From Phragmites australis (taxonomy: Eukaryota; Streptophyta; Magnoliopsida; Poales; Poaceae): a stretch of DNA of 64,000 nucleotides. Below, one piece after another: positions 36,585 to 47,800 of the stretch. The position numbers and the translations under genes were made by a program. Each line of letters opens with the position of its first letter. Position 1 is the first letter of the stretch. The notes under the pieces are model-generated. The model ran no database searches, was not told the origin of the DNA, and was given only the letters and a program-made list of their open reading frames with translations. Location: contig NC_084938.1 in NCBI RefSeq assembly GCF_958298935.1, forward strand, positions 317,501 to 381,500, in the 5' to 3' direction.

Positions 36585-37386
36585 CACTACTACACAACAA
36601 CACATATATAGCGTCCTATCAGTGCCGATTCGATAGTAATCGACATTGAAGACATATCAATATCGGTTGTTAAATTTTTGCGCGCGAACAACAGCTGAAA
36701 AGATAAGAATCGGCACTGATAGTCACTATCAGTATCGGTTCCAGCCATGAACCGGCATTGATAGTCACTATCAGTATCGGTTACAGCCATAAACCAGCAC
36801 TGATAATCAATATTAGTGTCGGTTCTATTTACGAATCACATTAAAAATTCATAACTTTTTCACATGAAGTCGGATGGGAAAAAAATTTATATAAAAATTG
36901 TAGCTCTCAACGAGATCTACAACTTTGTAGTTGATCACTTTTTATTTGAGGTCATTTAGATATCCAAATAGCTATTCAAACGTTCGGTCAGAAGATGTCA
37001 AAAAAGATTTATTTTACCACTATACTCATAGCTGAGATGGTTAGAGAGTTTATGCGTGCGCACATGAGGTCTTGAGTTCGAGTCTTGATTGTTGCATACG
37101 AGCGAATATCATGTGAGTTTGCGAATATTAGGCGCGGTCGGGTGGACGACCTCTAGTTGGGTGCCTTTGGTCGCGAAAAAAGAATTTTAAAATTTTTTTC
37201 GGCTTGAAAAACGTTGAATCGATACCGACTATCAGTACCGATCGATACTGATAGTGATTTTCAGTGACGGTTCTATACCCGGTACTGATAGTAAGTGACT
37301 ATCAGTACTGAATAATCAGTGTCAGTTCAAAATCTGTCACTGATAACGATTTTAAAGCGATACTGATGAGATGTTTTGGTGTAGCG
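36585..37386. mobile_element. Non-autonomous CACTA-like element, relative of 13655-14760
   Basis: It begins CACTACTACACAACAAC at 36585 and ends 'ttttggtgtagcg' at 37386, close to the complement of a CACTACACC terminus with one change. 'actatcagtatcggtt'-like motifs alternate in both orientations at 36610-36835 and 37210-37370. The core at 36840-37000 (gatctacaactttgtagttg, ggtcatttagatatccaaat) matches the core at 14210-14350. It is non-coding. Confidence 0.7.
37029..37084 (+). other. tRNA-like segment in the second CACTA-like element
   Basis: Box A TAGCTGAGATGG with TTAGAG following (37029-37046) closely matches plant tRNA D-arms. Box B-like GAGTTCGAGTC lies at 37074-37084. The acceptor and anticodon stems are not convincing, so this is a relic. 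Confidence 0.6.
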
Positions 37387-37785
37387 AAAGGTGGCCAGCA
37401 CTGGTACGTAGAGGCCGTCTCCGGCAAACTCCATCGTGGTCCAAGCCCGCTCAGGCGATGCTGTGGCCCTTTCCATTCCGAGCTCTGTCCTAGTCAAAGC
37501 CATGACCGGCGATGTCGGTTGCGGTGAAGACCAATTCCTGCCGAAGTGTCGTCGCGATCGGAGCCGGCGATGTTGTTGCGGTGGATGTTGAGGAATTAGA
37601 TTGGGTTTGGAAGTACGCGCAGCGCAGGGGGTCGGGAATGAGATTATGGGTTAACGGGGAGTTAGTGAGGGGTTAATATGAGTTAGTGGGTTATATGCTT
37701 TAAGATTTGTGCTGCCACATGTCATAATTTAGAGGGAGTCCAGCTTGATGAGCCTAGAGAAAACTGGTCTCGTAGGATTTTTCTC

Positions 37786-39553
37786 CTGTTTGCTTGCTTC
37801 TATGCACGTACCCTTCTAGCTAGTTTCGTTCCATGCATGCACGTGTGGTCGTCTTGTTTATTTGTATCTGATTTGGATTTTGTCTGCTTGTATTGTTCCC
37901 TGTGCATTTGTTGTAAAGGGCCGGTGTGTGCTATCTTGTGCGCTGGTCTTAAGTTCCAATAAAGTTTGCTTTTCAGATATGAAACTAGTGAAGATGTGTC
38001 TGCCAAATAAAACGGGAGATAATTTTCTGTAAAGTTACATTGTAGTTTATATAGAAAAGGAATTAGCATCGAAGATCAACTCTGCTGATATTATTAAATT
38101 TTATGATCTAATCGGTTATAGTAGAGCTAAATTAAAGTTAAGTAGCAGATATTATTAAATCTTATGATCTAATTAGTTCTCGTAGAGCTAAACTCAAATT
38201 AATATAAATGTAATATTTTTGTATTGTCAAGCATATGCTACTTATGTTAGAATTGATCTTGGTCTTATGTTTTGACGTGTTCCCTAACGTAACCGATAAA
38301 GAGTGGGAGTTTGTTTTCCTCTCCCGCGCTCTTATTGAAAGCCCCAACCAACCTATAGTTGTGATCCCACCTTGTGCTGCACTATATAAACCAAAGGGGG
38401 AGTCCCGTGCGGCGTGCAATCATAATACCCACGTTTGCCTTAACCTCCTCTCATATCTTCTAATCCAATCCTAAGAAGGCGCAGAGAACAAGGTAAAAAC
38501 CGCCGCCGCCGCTTCGGGATCACTTCATCAAGCTCGGCTACCTCTACATTAAGCTGGCCACACCTACGCCATCTTCATCACGCCGACGATAACATCACTA
38601 ACGATCTGCATGGCATAACCTTCGTCACCACGCAAGGCTACATCTACATCGTGGTCTCCGTCCTTGTCTAATGGCGTCACACAACAATAGTATGTCTACA
38701 CGCTTCCACAAATAAGACGGTGTCTATTGCTAGGGCTATAATTTATGTTGTGATAGATTAAACAACCTTGTTTTGTTATCCTATATTGGTGCTAATTAGT
38801 AGAAAAGATAATTTATTTTTTTATCACAAAATATATGTTGCTATAATTATTATTTATACTCAGTTAAGTCAATATATATACATATATACTATCATATCAT
38901 ACTTCTTATCTGATAATTGTTGTTAACATTGAGGAGTGGCACCCCTCATATTCGATTCCCAGCTCGGCCTTGTGTTTAGCTTTTGCAAATTTTACTCTAC
39001 AGTATGTTTAATTTATTTCTCTCTCTCTCTCTCTCTCTCTCCTCTGAATGGATTGAGAAGGTAGTGAGATAGATAGATTCGGCAGAGATCATCAAACGGG
39101 TTGAACTTAATCAGGCATGGATGCTGCCTGTCGTCCATTTTCGAGCAAAAGCATCATCACTCGATGGGCTTCGCTAGGTGCAGAAATGACAGCAAATGAC
39201 CTACAGTACAAATCTACAATGCTAGCTAAATGGATCCTGCAAAAAGCGCGCCAACTTTGCAGTTGCCGTCTCGTCGCCGCTCCATCTTTACAACTTGGCC
39301 GTCAAAAGGTGGTGCATGCTGGCCACTGTTTGTTTTGTTTCCTCACGTTTCAAACTTGGATTCAGTTGAGTTTCAATGCCAACCCAGCTTGAAATGAAAT
39401 GCATGCAGAAGGGCACACTCATCACTGCCTCCGCCTGAGCCGCTCCTCCACTAGTCTACTACTAGGCTGAGTACTGATCCATGAATGAATGCTTCTGGTG
39501 TTCCAAAAGAATATCCTCTGACTACATCGGCCGGCACATTTCCCATGAAAAAA

Positions 39554-39589
<36 letters not shown>

Positions 39590-41580
39590 CTCTTTTCTTT
39601 TCAGCCATGTTCAGACTTGAGCATGTCGATTGCTTCCAAAAAACAAAAAAAACTGTCCTTCTAGCTATGTGCAACTTGTTTGCTTTGTTCCTGCCTCCTG
39701 GTACTGGTAGTAATCATCTATAGTGGAATGGTCTGTCACAGCATGCATCTAGGAGTAGTGATTTCACTCGATTAGTGTCTTGTAATTTGCATCTTGATTG
39801 ACGCTGCTGTGCTGCTGTATAGGATACCGGAGTAGCAGTATCAATTGCGAGTGAGTAGCAGCTAGGCATGCATGATGAGTTTTCCGCACACCTAGGAGCA
39901 GAAAAGAGGATACAAATACTAGGAGCGAGTCATGTTCTACTATGTATGTAATCGATCGATCATTGCACAACACAGCTAGGCAGGGCAGCCTTATGCATGG
40001 GCATGGCCAGGCCAGCTGCAGCTACTCCATCTCCCTTGCTGCTGCAAGACTTTGGCTCCCTCATCGATCTATCGTAGACTACTGTGCTGTGCATGCAAAT
40101 GCAACCATCTCAAAGCTTTTGGTCAAGTCCCAGCCACCCTACACCTACAGGCCTTTATCATTCTACTCTCCAGAGTTTTGACCATGTGTTGGTACTACTG
40201 GTACTGTATGCAATAGTGTAACACTTGTTAACACCATTTTTTTAGACACATTGTTCAGCACTAAATTGCAAAAAGGAATGACTTCCTATCAACATACGAT
40301 TGGAGTACAGTAATACAGTATCACCAAGGCGCGTTGATGTGGCCACAGCTCTTCATTTGGACAACCCATGAAATTATGTCCTTCCGTCCTGGAGAAAAAA
40401 GTTGTCAAAAATATAGAACAAGCCAAATCCAAGTCACCGGAGGTAGGTAGCCTACTCCATGCTGATAAAAGGCTACTGTTCCAGACCAATAAAAGCATAA
40501 AAAAGAGAAAATTCACTGTATATACAGTAGCTGAGATACGTAGACTTTTTGTTCTCCTCCTTCCTGAGTGCCGTGGAGCCTGCCTACCGGTAAACCACGG
40601 CCGCGCAGGAGCATTATTCTTATAACAAGGCATCATGTCCTATAGTGGTGTGGACATATATATATATAATGGAGTGAGTATTCAAACATGATGAATCGAT
40701 CTTAGCTAAGAACAAGTGGCATTGTTATACGAATAATTGGTTGGGAGGGGCAAACAACATACATGCTCTTTGATTTCCGCAATCAAATCCTAATCGTCCT
40801 CTCCTTCTCCCAAACCCCACGAGCGCCTAGACAATGGCAAGGGTCTAAACCAGAATTGATTCTATAAAATTTGCTTCTGTAAAGGAGACCCGCCCCGTCC
40901 TGGATCAGAGAGAGGGATCCTCTCCCTTCCCTCAAAAGGCGGCCATGGCATGCCATAGGGAGGAGGGGAGGGAGGGTCTGTACGGGTACAAGGAAACCCA
41001 TCATTCCAGCATCGGACCCCAGCCAACCAAGTGTCCATTCCATTTCCATGCCCCCTGCCATGCCCCTGCCATGGGGACTTGGACTGAATATACTACTGCG
41101 GTAGGAGTATTACTGTCCTCCTACATCTCTCAAATACCGAGTACGGACGGACAAATCTCTCGGAATCCCTGCCCGCCTTTGAAACTTTGTCGTCCGACGA
41201 CTCTCTATCTCACAAATCACATATGCCTTGGTGGTGTGCATGCATCTAGAACTAGAAGCACATACGTATATGCCTTGGAATGAAGATGCAGGAGGAGATG
41301 GCACGGCAATAAATACAATATAATCATCCTTCCCCCTGCACATGAGACACCCCATCATTACGGGAGATCCTTCCCAGACTCCCTCGTCCTCTCTCTCTGT
41401 TCACAAAGACTTTCATAAGATCTCATCTATACAGTGATTTAATAATAGAGAGAATGTGAATACGTGTCATCCTGTGATCCAATGACTGAGTCTTCCGTAT
41501 AACAACCTAGTCCTATAATTTGCTTCCCTCCCTTGTGCTGCTGCTTCTGACTCACTCTCTCACTCAGGCTCTTCTTCTGT
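37786..41580. other. Intergenic sequence with a possible LTR fragment
   Basis: No gene is supported over 3.8 kb. A stretch from about 38245 (tgttagaattgatc) with a TATA-like actatataaa at 38381-38390 and a CT-rich leader to 38480 looks like a retrotransposon LTR or an orphan promoter. CT microsatellites lie at 39018-39041 and 39559-39586. Frames at 39117, 39481 and 40289 show no domain. Confidence 0.4.
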
Positions 41581-41588
41581 CTATAAAA
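41581..41588 (+). promoter_or_regulatory. TATA box of the BPS1-like gene
   Basis: ctataaaa lies 44 bases before the start codon, so the leader would be short, about 15-20 bases. A CT-rich stretch precedes it. Confidence 0.6.
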
Positions 41589-41631
41589 ACCCAAAGACAA
41601 AGAGGAGCCTCCATCTCCATGCACCACCACC

Positions 41632-42591
41632 ATGAACTCCTTCTACTCCTCCATGGCGCACGGCCTCGACGCCCTCCACCGCAGCCTCGCCTCCTCCCCG
41701 CACGCCTTCCTCTCCGCGCCCTTCCTCCAGCAGGCCGCTGCGCTGCTCCGCTCCCTGCACTCGCAGCTCGTCCACCTCGTCCAGCGCCTGCACCTGCCCC
41801 CCGGCGAGAGCTGGCTCGACGAGTACATGGACGAGACCTCCCGACTCTGGGACGCCTGCCAGCTCGTCCGCGCCGGCGCCTCCGCGCTCGACGCCTACTG
41901 CGCCTCCACCGCCCGCATTGCCGCCACGCTCCACGACTGGCTCTGCAGCCCCAACCCCCACGCCGCCCGCCAGGTCCAGAGGGCCATCAACGCGCCGCGA
42001 CGCCACGCCGTCGGCCTCCAGCAGGAGAACCGCGCGCTCGCCGACAACCGTCTCGACCCCGCCTCGCTGCTGCTCGACGACCGCTCCCCGCTTGAGTTCA
42101 AGCTCAACGCCTTCAACGGCTTCCGCGGCGTGCTCTACGCGCTCCGCAACGCCAGCTCCTTCCTCCTCATGCTCCTCATCTCCGGCACCGTCTCATGCCT
42201 CCCGGACCTCGCTCGGACCAGTGGTGCCGGCGTCGCAGCGCACCAGTTCCGCACCTCGGGCGCCGGCTACGTCTCGTCCATGGGGCGCCTGCGCCAGCGC
42301 GTCGCCGAGGAGATGGACGCCGTCGACCACTCTGGGATCATGATGTACGAGTTCCGGCAGGTCAGCGCCGCCATTGATAGCCTCAAGGCAGAGTTCGACA
42401 GAGTCGTTGCCATGGGGTACGGAGGCTCCGTCGAGATCCGCGGGAGCCTAGGTGACAGAGTGGAGATCGTCAATGGCTGGGTCGGGATGCTGAGATCAGG
42501 TGCTGAGAGTGTCATCGGTGAACTCGATGACTTCTTTGATGAGATCGTGGAGGGCAGGAAGATGCTCTCAGACCTCTGCAGCCATCGCTGA
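41632..42591 (+). CDS. BYPASS1/ROH1-like protein (DUF793 family)
   Basis: Single-exon gene of 319 residues, the usual structure for this plant family. The N terminus (MNSFYSSMAHGLDALHRSL, HSQLVHLVQRL) and the block GESWLDEYMDETSRLWDACQ at 59-78 are the family signature. A hydrophobic segment at about 166-190 (GVLYALRNASSFLLMLLISG) is the usual possible membrane-associated stretch, and the C-terminal third is helical. BPS1 in Arabidopsis limits production of a root-derived growth-inhibiting signal, and ROH1 binds the exocyst subunit Exo70A1; neither role is shown for this copy. The first 600 bases are extremely GC-rich at third positions, common in intronless grass genes. A start codon in another frame lies 13 bases upstream in a weak context (41619) and opens a frame to 42095. 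The real start has A at -3, so leaky scanning would be needed if transcription begins upstream of 41619. Confidence 0.87.
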   Translation: MNSFYSSMAHGLDALHRSLASSPHAFLSAPFLQQAAALLRSLHSQLVHLVQRLHLPPGESWLDEYMDETSRLWDACQLVRAGASALDAYCASTARIAATLHDWLCSPNPHAARQVQRAINAPRRHAVGLQQENRALADNRLDPASLLLDDRSPLEFKLNAFNGFRGVLYALRNASSFLLMLLISGTVSCLPDLARTSGAGVAAHQFRTSGAGYVSSMGRLRQRVAEEMDAVDHSGIMMYEFRQVSAAIDSLKAEFDRVVAMGYGGSVEIRGSLGDRVEIVNGWVGMLRSGAESVIGELDDFFDEIVEGRKMLSDLCSHR

Positions 42592-44846
42592 AAGAAACTT
42601 CATTTGCAGACTGAAGAGTTCAGTTCAGCAGGAACAAACAGAGCACGCGGCAGCAGGATGCATGGTGGAGGTACTATGGTAGATAGAAGAAGGCTAACAA
42701 AAATTTAGGTGCTTTTTTTCTTTTGTTTTCCTGGTTGGGTGTAGTGCAGTGCAGGTAGCTGTCTCTAATGCGTCTGTTACTCTCTGGCTAGCATTATAGG
42801 GTGTCCATACTTAAGTCATGCAGCAGGATCGTCATCTTTGTATTCTTCCTTCCTAATCGATGGTACTGGCAGTTCGCAGTGCTTAATCATGCCTATCTAT
42901 TGTCAGAATCAGAATCAGAACATATGTCTGATTTATATAATATATATATATTTTTTAGATTGCCGTTCTATAAAGACACTAGTATAATAGTGTATGGTGA
43001 AAGGACGAATCTGCATGTGCGACCAATGAAATCTCGGAAAAAGGAAAGCAACTCTTTGCCCTTTTCTATAACTGGAAAAGTGCTGTGGAGGTGTAGGCAA
43101 CTTGTTGGACATAGGAGACAAAAGGCTAGTAACTGGGGGGAAATTAGATCTTATAGTTGTCATTCCTTTTGCTTGTTCTTCTTTTTGTTTTTGGTGGTGG
43201 GCTTATTGCTTACGTTATCATTGATCACTCCACCAGTGCAAGAATATGGCGAATGGTAGCATAAAGATTGGTCATTTTCCTAAAACAGAGAATATGAAGG
43301 GAAGGAACTAAGAATGGTACCTTTGTGCGGCTTCGCGAAGTTTGTGAGATGATTCTCTTTGATCTCCAACAACAGTCACCATTTGGTTTGCGGAATGATG
43401 AGACGCCCTTCTGGAATTGGAACAGGATGATCACCTTGTGGACCTCAATCAGATGAAGAGGATTGGCAGGGACAGCTGAAATGCCAAATTGATTGAGCTG
43501 CCTTGGAGAGTCAAGAGCTAGAGAAATGATGGTAAGCAGAATTGCTATCCATATTCCATACTTTTGGGGTTGGGACTCTGCCTCTGCTAGGAAAAGCTGA
43601 ATATGAATCCACCAAATTGAACCACTCATTCTGAAACGGCAACAAGGATCACTTCCTAAGGCAGGATTCACAAGCAATAGCCAAAGTATACACTTATACT
43701 AAGATTTGGTAGGTTCATCATCAGCTCCTGATAAAAAACAAAATGCACGTCATGAGTTAACCATTGAACTTAAAACTCCAATTCAACCTGACCAGGAGAA
43801 ACCAGGTTAAAATTAGCCAACCTGCTGGAATCTCTTGCCATCAGTTATCTGATCAGGACAAAATTATAATATAAGCTCTAACTGGATTATTCTCCTCGAT
43901 AAGTAACACGCTTTGGCTATAGAAAAAGAAGTGTAGTTAGCACCGCCCTGATCTGTGCAGTTTGTACTCTTTCTAAAAGGGGATAATTAACAGGTTAAGT
44001 TTCAGGAGAAGTAATGCATGATCAGAATAATTTGCATCAGCAAAGTTCAAGGCATGTTAATTGTTGCATAGCAATAAACAAGCATATAGAACAACTATAA
44101 AGAGTATGCACATCATCAGGCAGCCACTTTCTGATGCAGAACATTTGCAGAGTTGCCTCATCCCCAGGGAATTTTGTCTGAAATGAAAAAAAGAACAAAT
44201 TACATTTTGTTTCATTGACTTCATATGAGAATGGTTTGGGGGCATAAATACATACTGCTACTACAGAAAAATAATACAGAACACACAAGTAAGCAACTTG
44301 ATCTCACCCATTTTAAGTAATAACAGAACTCGATTTATGAATGGAAACAGTTAGTGGTATGTATCATACCTGAGGATCTGCAAAAGCTGTACACTGTACA
44401 GTAGTGAAAAATCTGCATTGTACTGTGTGCAGCAAGATCAAGAGGCATTTATGCTGGTCCTCACTTTCCGATGCAAGCAAAGCAATTAAATTGGATTCAA
44501 ATCGAGATACTTTCAACAGAGATAGAAAATGTCTAACTTGGACATTTAGTCATGCCATGAGTGAAGAACAAAAGAGCAAGTACAGACTGCTTCAGCCCCA
44601 TCGATGATAAGCGCAAAAGAATAATCATATAAATTTTGTAATTTCACTATAATAATTGTGAAATTAACAATGAACATTTGTACACGTCTTGTGGGCCTCA
44701 CTTGCCCCAACGATTTTCCTAAAAGCTGCAAACTTTTGGAGAGATCAATAGTGAGGCCTTCCTATATACACCATTTTACAAAGAGAAAATTAGCTAAACA
44801 ACAACTGGAAGGCTTCAACAGAACTGTCAGGAAATCCTGAATAGGA
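42592..44846. other. Spacer between two convergent genes
   Basis: It holds the 3' region of the BPS1-like gene at left and of the FAB1-like gene at right. Short frames only. A small TA tract lies at 42937-42950. I see no additional exon with family similarity. Confidence 0.5.
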
Positions 44847-47800
44847 TTAGGCGCATGCCTCAGCCTCAATTGGATGCTGAACCAGGCTATCCCCATTCTG
44901 GACTTCTACTGAATCGTGATTGCTATGACCAAAGGATTTGCATGACTTAGAAGGATTATCAGGACTCCAAGTATCTGGAACTGCAAGGAAGTACTTTGCC
45001 ATGAACTTCCTAAACCTTTTCTTGTACTCCCTGGGAGAAATTACAGTTGGTGAAACATTCTTGGGTACAACCAGAGAAGTCTTCACCCATGTCTCTAGTT
45101 GTTTGTCCCAAGTGTACTGCCTCAGATAATCAATGATGCCAAATACAAGCTCATGCTTTTGTTTGTCCACTCCCACAAGCAGAGAATAGTCCATAACATT
45201 AACCGACTGCAAGTACAATAATTATATTAAGAAATGTTTTAACTGAAAAACCTGATTACCTGTAATTGTAGTGAACATTTGCTTTATACATACAGTGAGG
45301 AAAGATGTGTCATTCCAGATTGCACGCTGCAAAAGATGCTTTGTTCTTCCACCAATATAGATTGGAGAAACACGCATGTCCTCAACATAGTTTTGATCCA
45401 GGTAAACAGTCTCATGATCATTTGAGTCAGCAACCCAACGCGAAAAAATAGCACCTTTAAGATCATAAATCCGCGAAATATTGTGGCCAAAGAGAAGATT
45501 TTCCATCACCATCAGGTCGATCTTTACCTCTTTGCCATGCCTTATTTGCTTCACCTGAAAAGTGCAAGTGACACCACGTGAAAAAACATAAAGTCAGGAA
45601 AATGAATTGAAATCAGACTCGAGCTGTTGATATAAACTACCTGATAGATTCCTAATATTTTGGCAAGGCAAGTTTGGGATCCAGTGTCTAGAGAATGGTT
45701 AACATGCTTGAAGTAATCAGGGGCGAATTTAATAAATGACTCAAACTCTGTTTTCTTGATCTGCTTTATGATGAACCTATCATCCATTGTCTTTGCAAAA
45801 AAAGCTTTGCTCTTTCCACCTTGAGCATCCCACTTCTTGCAGCGGCTTAAGGAAGTAATATATGCAAGCTCAGATGGGCAGCACTTCTTTCTAAGAGCGT
45901 AGAACTGATTAGCATATATACTAGTAACCGAATATTTGCCTTTTAGTGCTATTTTCCCGTTGACAGTAATTTCTGGATGCATCGAGGACAATAAAGGAGA
46001 GCTATCATAACCGGAAAAGTCATCAAATGAAAATGACGAGAGAGACGACAAGCTTGCTTCAGAATCTAAAGATCCAATAGATGACCACGGTGATGAATTG
46101 AAAGAACTTTCAGACAGAAAGCTATAGGATTTCTCCATTGTTTTACAATGCGCTCCCCTGGCATCATCCACTTCATTCTCAACAATGGAATCTATTAAAT
46201 GGTGACGTTCTTCAGATATGGCAAGAGCACGAGCTATTATGCTGGATACCTCATCCTCCAGCACGCACAAAATACTACTACTTGGACCAACTGCGAACTG
46301 CGGAGAGACCACCTCATCATGTTGTTCAAACAAGGGAGACAGATAGGATGGTGAATAATGGTTAATGAGTTCAAAAATTTCCAAATATCCAACTTGAATG
46401 TCCTTCCTGTAAGCCAGTTGAGACTCAGAAACTGAATTCCAAATCCACCTGTCCCTGTCATCCCAATAAGGATATCCGAACTGTTGGGGAGTGCTAGAAG
46501 GCTGCTGCACCATGGGTATTGGATCCGCCACCACCACATTGCCCTGGACCTCTGTATTGTTGGATATCTCGAAACAAGAAACTTTTTGGGTTTGTGTTGT
46601 GCTGTCTTCCTCGACATGACCAGGATCAATGGAAGATTCTGCATCTTTAATACCTCCATTGCAAGAAAGTTCCGAGTGGCCAGCTCCCTGAGTTTCATCA
46701 AGCAAGGATGCTGCAGCCTCCCCTGGTTGATGGGCAAGGTAGAGTTTGTTACTTGCGCACTCAGTGGTACTGGCTACCCCAAAAGCATTCTTAGTTTCAT
46801 CACATGTGAATTCACTTATTTTCTTATTAATATCAAGGTTTTCACAGGAAATCCTATCAACAGAAGAGGCAGGATTCTTGCAGTTAGCAAAACTTTCTAG
46901 TCTGACAGATTTACAGTTGAACAGTTGATGTAGCCGACGGTCCCATATGTAAAGCTCAAGTAGAAGGTCCTGATAGGACCAGTTTATATTCAAAAGCTCA
47001 TGCACAGATGAGGATGGTCTCCCATTTTGATCAATGGTCTTGCCTAGAGAACCCTGCATAACAATACAGATAACCAACCAATAAACAGAACAAATACCTA
47101 GGCCAATAGAAATCAGAACAAGGATGCCTACCTCAAAATTGTTTTTTTCTTTCATCAACAACTCTTCGAGTTCAGAGAAGTCCTTAAAAGGGAGTGAACT
47201 GCCACGATTGGTAGCCAACATTATCACATCAGGATGCTCATTCTTCAAGCGTTGTAGCAAGCTTGCAACCTCAGAAAACAGTGCCGTACCTCTAGCATGA
47301 ACCTTGAAATATGCAACACAAACATTAGACACCATTTTACATGCACTGAAGATAAGTAATGAACGATATGGTTTGAGAATAAGCTCTACATGTCTGCTCT
47401 CTCCTTCGAACCAATCCTGTCTGACGGGGTTGTGGAATTGGAGAGTGGGTTGTGGTTTGCAGGTAGTGTAAATTTCAACTGATGAGTACCGGAACATCGC
47501 AACTTTGGATCCCAACCTGAAATCAGTAAAAGAAAAAAGAAAAATAAAGTATTCATCACCAAAATAGGAAAAAGAAATAGTTGCCCAACCTGAACAGAAA
47601 GGGTTAATCACTAAAATGGAAAAAAAAAGTTAATTGGCCTTGTTACGCTACAGGTGATTAAGGAGTTGCTTCCATTTGAATTATGTGTATTTCATGTAAA
47701 AAAAAAAGTATGCCTAGCATACCCAAAAAAGCGCAAGCAATCCCTGTTCACCAAATGTCCGCATATGGATAATCTTCTTGCTGCAGAGTGGCTTGAAAAA

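Larger units (their letters stand above)
32649..37785. mobile_element. Mutator-like element with about 150-bp inverted ends, carrying nested insertions
   Basis: The left end, 32649-32805, and the complement of the right end, 37625-37785, align over about 150 bases: 'aaaatcctatgagacc', 'ctcatcaagctggac', 'tggcagcacaaatc', 'taaagcat', 'ctcactaact' and 'attaacccataatc' all recur in order. Long inverted repeats with this start fit Mutator-like elements. The expected 9-bp target duplication is not seen (attaatcat on the left, ctgtttgct on the right). The interior holds an LTR (from 32960), a CACTA-like element (36585-37386) and unassigned sequence; no transposase was found. GC-rich inner flanks (32830-32958 and 37390-37620) could be captured host sequence. 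Confidence 0.65.

Noticed and set aside
38930..38975. Another tRNA-like box B (tattcgattccc)
   Set aside because: No box A or stems at the right distance and no transposon context.
40289..40636. A 115-codon minus-strand frame with a hydrophobic stretch
   Set aside because: No family similarity, no promoter or splice context, and an overlapping frame on the other strand.
41632..42591. BPS1-like gene as a UPF0496/At14a-like protein
   Set aside because: The WLDEYMDETSRLWDACQ block is the BPS1/ROH1 (DUF793) signature and the integrin-like At14a motifs are absent.
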